Shown: piece after piece, positions 60,323-64,000 of the stretch
Layout: every line of letters starts with the position of its first letter
Position numbering within the stretch: position 1 is the stretch's first letter
NCBI GenBank assembly: GCA_030150265.1
Contig: JASLGG010000032.1
Coordinates: 1 to 64,000, forward strand
From: Protaetiibacter sp.
GTDB lineage: Bacteria > Actinomycetota > Actinomycetes > Actinomycetales > Microbacteriaceae
Reading direction: 5' to 3'
Length of the DNA: 64,000 nucleotides
Made by a program: the position numbers and the translations under genes
The notes under the pieces: generated by a model
Told to the model about the DNA's origin: nothing
Seen by the model: only the letters and a program-made list of their open reading frames with translations
Databases searched by the model: none

Positions 60323-61057
60323 GTGGATGCGACGCTTGCCGTGGCGCTCGCGGTCGTCTTCCTCGCGGGCGGGATCCAGCGGATCACCGGGATGGGCTTC
60401 GCGCTGTGCGCGACGCCCGCCCTCGTCGTCGCCAGCGGAGCGACCGAGGGGGTCCGGCTCGTCGTCGTGCTCGCCGGGGCGACCTCGCTCGTCATGCTCG
60501 TCGGCATGTGGCGGCTCGTGGAGTGGCGTCGGGCCTGGGGCCTGATCTGGCCGGGGCTCCTCGCGTCCCCCCTCGGCGCCCTGCTCGCGTTCGTGCTGCC
60601 GGAGCCGGCGCTCCTCCTGCTGGTGGCGGGGGCTGCGATGCTCACCCTGCTCGCCGCCCGCATCCGGCCGCTCGCGCTGCTCACCTCGGGTCGGGGCGCG
60701 GCGATCAAGACCGGGGCGGCCGCAGGCCTCCTCAACATCACGAGCGGGCTCTCCGGCCCGCCGCTCGTGCGCCACGCCACGGAGACGAGGTGGAGCCACC
60801 CCTCGTTCGTCGCCTCGGTCCAGCTCGTCTTCATCGCCCTCGACCTCGTCACCGTGCTGTGGCGGGGGCTGCCCAGCAGCCCGCCCGCCGAGTCGGGCCT
60901 TCTCGTGCTGGCGGCGCTGCTGGGGCTCGGCGCGGGATCCCTCGCGGCTCGACGCGTCGGTACCCGTGCGGCTCGCGTGGCGATGTACGCCATCGCCTGG
61001 CTCGGGGTGCTGGCCGTGCTGGTGCGCGGGGTTCTCGCGCTGCTCGGGGCGAGCTGA
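60323..61057 (+). CDS. TSUP (TauE/SafE)-family permease
   Basis: 244 residues with seven to eight membrane helices. It has the TSUP opening FLAGGIQRITGMGFALCATPALV near residues 13-35 and the second-half repeat KTGAAAGLLNITSGLSGPPLV near 129-149, the two GxGG-like family repeats. Members export or import sulfite, sulfonates or other organic anions, and the substrate is unknown. A -10-like TACATT (60311-60316) ends six bases before the GTG, so it is probably transcribed separately from the sugar operon as a leaderless message. It is convergent with the APC permease gene. Confidence 0.88.
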   Translation: MDATLAVALAVVFLAGGIQRITGMGFALCATPALVVASGATEGVRLVVVLAGATSLVMLVGMWRLVEWRRAWGLIWPGLLASPLGALLAFVLPEPALLLLVAGAAMLTLLAARIRPLALLTSGRGAAIKTGAAAGLLNITSGLSGPPLVRHATETRWSHPSFVASVQLVFIALDLVTVLWRGLPSSPPAESGLLVLAALLGLGAGSLAARRVGTRAARVAMYAIAWLGVLAVLVRGVLALLGAS

Positions 61058-61079
61058 TCCGTCGGCGGAGCCGCGGGGC

Positions 61080-63125
61080 TCAGCCCGAGCGGCGGGAGGC
61101 GGGGGGCCGCGGCGTGCGCAGCGGCGGGCGCACCGGCTCGCCGCGGCGGTCCTGGCCGGGCAGCGGGCGGGAGCGGCGCCCGTAGAGCAGGTCGGAGGAG
61201 TCGAGCAGCCACGGCACGAGCGCCACCACGACGCCGTGCACGAGCAGCAGCTTGTGGCGGATGCGGCGGGCCTTGTGGTTGTGCAGCAGGTTCTCCCACC
61301 AGTGCCCGACGATGTACTCCGGCAGGTAGACCGTCACCACCTCCGAGCCGTGCTCGGCCCGGTGCTGCTTGATGTACTTGATGAGCGGCATCGAGATGTC
61401 GCGATACGGCGACGCGATGATCGTCAGCGGCACGCGGATGTTGTGAGCCGCCCACTGCCGCTCGAGCTTCTCGCTCGCCTCGTCGTCGATCGACGCGTGC
61501 ACCGCCTCGAGCGAGCCGTGGCGCGCCGCGATCGCGTAGTCGAGCGCCTTGAGCACGGGCTTCGAGAGCCGGCCGACGAGCACGATTGCGTGGTCGCCGG
61601 TCGAGCCGAAGGTCGTGGTGGCGTCCACCTCGATCTCCCGGTCGACGTCGCGGTAGTAGCGGTGCACGCCGATCATCAGCACGATCAGCACGATCATCAC
61701 GACGAAGACGATCCAGGCGCCGTGCGTGAACTTCGTGACCGTCACGATCACGAGCACCGAGGCCGTCATGAGGGCGCCGAGCGCGTTGATCGCGAGGCCC
61801 CGCCAGACCGCCCCCGCGGGTTCCGACCGCCGGCGGAGCACCCCGATCCAGTGCTTCACCATGCCGATCTGCCCGAGGGTGAACGAGATGAACACCCCGA
61901 TGATGTAGAGCTGGATGAGCGCGGTGACGTTCGCCTGCGCACCGACGAGCAGCACGATCGCGACCGCCGAGAGCGCGATCACGCCGTTCGAGAAGATGAG
62001 CCGGTCACCGCGCGTCGCGAGCGCCTTGGGCGCGTATCCGTCGCGCGCGAGCACCGAGCCGAGCAGCGGGAAGCCGTTGAAGGCCGTGTTGGCGGCGAGC
62101 AGCAGCACCGCGGCGGTCGCGGTCTGCACGATGAAGAACAGCACGGTGTTGTCGCCGAAGGTCGCCGAGGCGAGCTGCGCGATGAGGCTGCGCTGCGGCG
62201 CCGTGGCGCAGTCGGTGAAGCCGACCAGGTCGCAGGCGTTCTCGGCGTAGTGCACGCCCGCGATGAGCGCCACCGCCGTGAGACCGGCGAAGAGGGCGAT
62301 CGCGATGGACCCCATCGCGACGAGCGTGCGCTGGGCGTTGCGGATCTTCGGCGTGCGGAAGGCTTGCACGCCGTTGGAGATCGCCTCCACTCCGGTGAGG
62401 GCCGCGCATCCGCTCGCGAACGCCCGGAGGATCAGCAGCACGAACGCCGCGCGCGCGAGCTGCTCGCCCTGCACCGTCCAGTCCGCGCTCTCGGCGACCG
62501 GCGCATCCCCGAGCGCGGTGCGCACGAGGGCCACCACGACCATGAGCCCGATCGACCCGATGAAGAGGTAGGTGGGGATCGCGAAGGCCCGTGACGCCTC
62601 GCGCACGCCGCGCAGGTTGATGGCGGCGAGCACCACGACGAACCCCACCGCGAGCTCGACCCGCCACGGGTTGAGCGCCGGGATCGCCGAGATGATGTTG
62701 TCGACACCGGATGCCACCGACACCGCGACCGTGAGGATGTAGTCCACGAGCAGCGCCGCCGCCACGATCACGCCGGCCTTCTCGCCGAGGTTCACGAGCG
62801 CCACCTCGTAGTCGCCGCCGCCGGACGGGTAGGCCTTGATGAGCTGCCGGTAGGAGGCCACCACCACGGCGAGCAGCACGACGACCGCGAGCGCGACCCA
62901 CGGCGCGAAGCTCAGGAACGCGAGGCCCCCGATGAGCAGGATCATGAGCAGCTCCTGCGGCGCGTAGGCCACCGAGGAGAGCGCGTCGCTCGAGAAGATC
63001 GGGAGCGCCAGGTGCTTGGGCAGCAGCTGCCCCTCGAGCGTCGTGGTCGGCAGCGGATCGCCGATCAGCCAGTTCTTCGGGGAGCGCGGGGCGTCATCCG
63101 AGGCGGTGTCGCCTTCATCAGTCAC
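61080..63125 (-). CDS. APC-superfamily permease with C-terminal cytoplasmic domain
   Basis: 681 residues. After a short polar lead, residues 50-490 hold about twelve membrane helices with the amino-acid permease pattern (LPIFSSDALSSVAYAPQELL near 39-58, YPSGGGDYEVALVNLGEKAGVIVAAALLVDYILTVAVSVASGVDNI near 99-144). The C-terminal 170 residues are soluble and may act as a regulatory domain. This is the COG0531-like type seen in many actinobacteria, for amino acid or possibly K+ transport. The substrate is not known. The GTG at 63125 is chosen because a -10-like TATGCT (63134-63139, minus strand) lies eight bases upstream. Confidence 0.86.
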   Translation of the reverse strand: MTDEGDTASDDAPRSPKNWLIGDPLPTTTLEGQLLPKHLALPIFSSDALSSVAYAPQELLMILLIGGLAFLSFAPWVALAVVVLLAVVVASYRQLIKAYPSGGGDYEVALVNLGEKAGVIVAAALLVDYILTVAVSVASGVDNIISAIPALNPWRVELAVGFVVVLAAINLRGVREASRAFAIPTYLFIGSIGLMVVVALVRTALGDAPVAESADWTVQGEQLARAAFVLLILRAFASGCAALTGVEAISNGVQAFRTPKIRNAQRTLVAMGSIAIALFAGLTAVALIAGVHYAENACDLVGFTDCATAPQRSLIAQLASATFGDNTVLFFIVQTATAAVLLLAANTAFNGFPLLGSVLARDGYAPKALATRGDRLIFSNGVIALSAVAIVLLVGAQANVTALIQLYIIGVFISFTLGQIGMVKHWIGVLRRRSEPAGAVWRGLAINALGALMTASVLVIVTVTKFTHGAWIVFVVMIVLIVLMIGVHRYYRDVDREIEVDATTTFGSTGDHAIVLVGRLSKPVLKALDYAIAARHGSLEAVHASIDDEASEKLERQWAAHNIRVPLTIIASPYRDISMPLIKYIKQHRAEHGSEVVTVYLPEYIVGHWWENLLHNHKARRIRHKLLLVHGVVVALVPWLLDSSDLLYGRRSRPLPGQDRRGEPVRPPLRTPRPPASRRSG

Positions 63126-63200
63126 GGCGGGCAAGCATACGCCTCGCGGCCGCCGCGTCAACTCGACCGGCTCGCCGGCGCGCGCATCTATGATCGTGCG

Positions 63201-63842
63201 GTGACGACTCCCCGACGCAGACGCCGCTGGCCCTGGATCCTGGGCGCGGTCGTGGTGGTGCTGCTCGTGCCGCTCGCGTGGCTGGGGCTGCCGATCCTGC
63301 TGCACCAGAACGGCGGTGCCGCCAACCAGGAGACCCCCGTCGACCAGTGGCCCACGACGGTCACGGCCACGGGCGATGACGGACGCGAGCGCGAGCTGAG
63401 CGTCGTCTCACCCGACCCGGGCGGCACGGTCGACACCTCGGCGCTCACCGTGGGGCAGCACATCGTCGTGAGCGGCACCGGATACGACGCGGCGCAGGGC
63501 ATCTACGTGGGCATCTGCGTCATCCCGGACGACCCGGCGACGAAGCCCGGCCCGTGCCTCGGCGGCGTGCCGAAGCAAGAGGCGCAGGAGGGGTCGGCCG
63601 GTCAGGTCCAGTGGGCTCCGAGCAATTGGATCAACGACGACTGGGGCTGGAAGCTCTTCGGTGCCCGCCCCTATGACGACGTCGCGACCGGCACCTTCAC
63701 GGCCTATCTGGAGGTCGTCGATCCCGTGGGCGACGGCTACGACTGCACGACCCAGCGCTGCGCGATCTACACGCGCAACGACCACACGGCGCTCGGCGAT
63801 CGTGTGCAGGACCTCTACATCCCGGTGCGGTTCGCGGGCTGA
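63201..63842 (+). CDS. membrane-anchored protein with neocarzinostatin/HtaA-like Ig fold
   Basis: 213 residues. A basic start (RRRRRW) and one hydrophobic helix (residues 11-33) anchor it to the membrane with the rest outside. The external domain has VGQHIVVSGTGYDAAQGIYVGICVIPDD near 81-108 and a C-terminal CTTQRCAIYTRNDHTALGDRVQDLYIPVRF, a pattern I know from neocarzinostatin-like and HtaA-associated Ig domains of actinobacteria. Cysteines near 104, 116, 180 and 185 may form disulfides. Function is unknown. A -10-like TATGAT (63189-63194) ends six bases before the GTG. It is divergent from the permease gene. Confidence 0.72.
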   Translation: MTTPRRRRRWPWILGAVVVVLLVPLAWLGLPILLHQNGGAANQETPVDQWPTTVTATGDDGRERELSVVSPDPGGTVDTSALTVGQHIVVSGTGYDAAQGIYVGICVIPDDPATKPGPCLGGVPKQEAQEGSAGQVQWAPSNWINDDWGWKLFGARPYDDVATGTFTAYLEVVDPVGDGYDCTTQRCAIYTRNDHTALGDRVQDLYIPVRFAG

Positions 63843-63850
63843 GGCCGCCG

Positions 63851-64000
63851 TCACGCCCCGGGCGGCACGGGTGCGACGATGACCTCGCGGGCGAGGTCGC
63901 GAAGCGCGGCGAGGTCGTCCGCGCCGACCCCGTCGTCGACGATCACGGTGTCGACCTCGTCGACGCCGCACATCCGGTAGAGCGCGCTCTTGCGGAACTT
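63851..64000 (-). CDS. C-terminal part of a probable DeoR-family regulator (cut by window edge)
   Basis: Only the last 49 codons lie in the window, since the 5' part is beyond 64000. The fragment (KFRKSALYRMCGVDEVDTVIVDDG, then ADDLAALRDLAREVIVAP) resembles the end of the DeoR sugar-phosphate-sensing domain, in which a lone Lys before a hydrophobic helix and a VIVDD strand are typical. Its downstream end lies nine bases from the stop of the convergent membrane-anchored gene. Family assignment rests on this short piece only, so confidence is limited. Confidence 0.5.
   Translation of the reverse strand, partial: KFRKSALYRMCGVDEVDTVIVDDGVGADDLAALRDLAREVIVAPVPPGA

Overview
The window is high-GC DNA (roughly 70%) with frequent GTG starts and very tight gene packing. 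Many genes have an actinobacterial -10 hexamer (TAnnnT) about six bases before the start codon. Gene content (DUF3073, DUF6421-like, SPOUT methylase, purS/Q/L type purine genes, LPxTG/LAxTG-like surface proteins) and word usage (GGATGC/GCATCC) suggest a chromosomal segment of an actinobacterium, most likely family Microbacteriaceae. The family assignment is inference from style and content. I see no rRNA, tRNA, CRISPR array, insertion sequence, prophage or origin.

Layout. 0-10.8 kb: housekeeping and accessory genes (DUF6421-like protein, acyltransferase, PI-PLC-like protein, exonuclease III, pyrE, a septum-formation-domain membrane protein, HAD phosphatase, a solitary DNA methyltransferase, an ArsR/SRPBCC pair, a TrmH-like methylase). 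11-23 kb: two very large secreted repeat proteins with C-terminal wall-sorting-like tails. 23-26 kb: a tetR / degenerate ABC ATPase / YhgE operon with a clear palindromic operator. 26-51.5 kb: a purine region holding purA, purL, purQ, purS, purC, purD, purF and purM. Mixed among these are a nucleoside salvage operon (phosphorylase, adenosine deaminase, BMP lipoprotein, MFS carrier), a GntR regulator, two more surface proteins, chorismate mutase, an SDR, an SGNH hydrolase, a VOC protein and small proteins. 51.6-54 kb: a lower-GC DUF6338-like gene, DUF3073 and a flavin monooxygenase. 53.9-60.3 kb: an oligosaccharide uptake divergon (LacI regulator, binding protein, two permeases, and a divergent amylo-1,6-glucosidase-like enzyme). 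60.3-64 kb: a TSUP permease, an APC-type permease, a small membrane-anchored protein and the 3' end of a likely DeoR regulator.

How parts work together. The purine genes cover PRPP amination (PurF), GAR synthesis (PurD), FGAM synthesis (PurS/Q/L), AIR synthesis (PurM), SAICAR synthesis (PurC) and the first AMP-branch step (PurA). The phosphorylase, deaminase and BMP protein would recycle nucleosides. The LacI block would import and trim alpha-glucan oligosaccharides using an ATPase encoded elsewhere.

Most notable beyond ordinary annotation: (i) a dispersed intergenic repeat family shared by 9.1 kb and 31.3-31.6 kb, plus other locus-specific inverted word repeats; (ii) about twenty genes with a consistent leaderless-transcript signature; (iii) a YhgE system whose partner ATPase has lost its Walker and signature motifs; (iv) a surface-protein gene on the opposite strand between purQ and purL; (v) four sortase-type surface proteins with no sortase in view.
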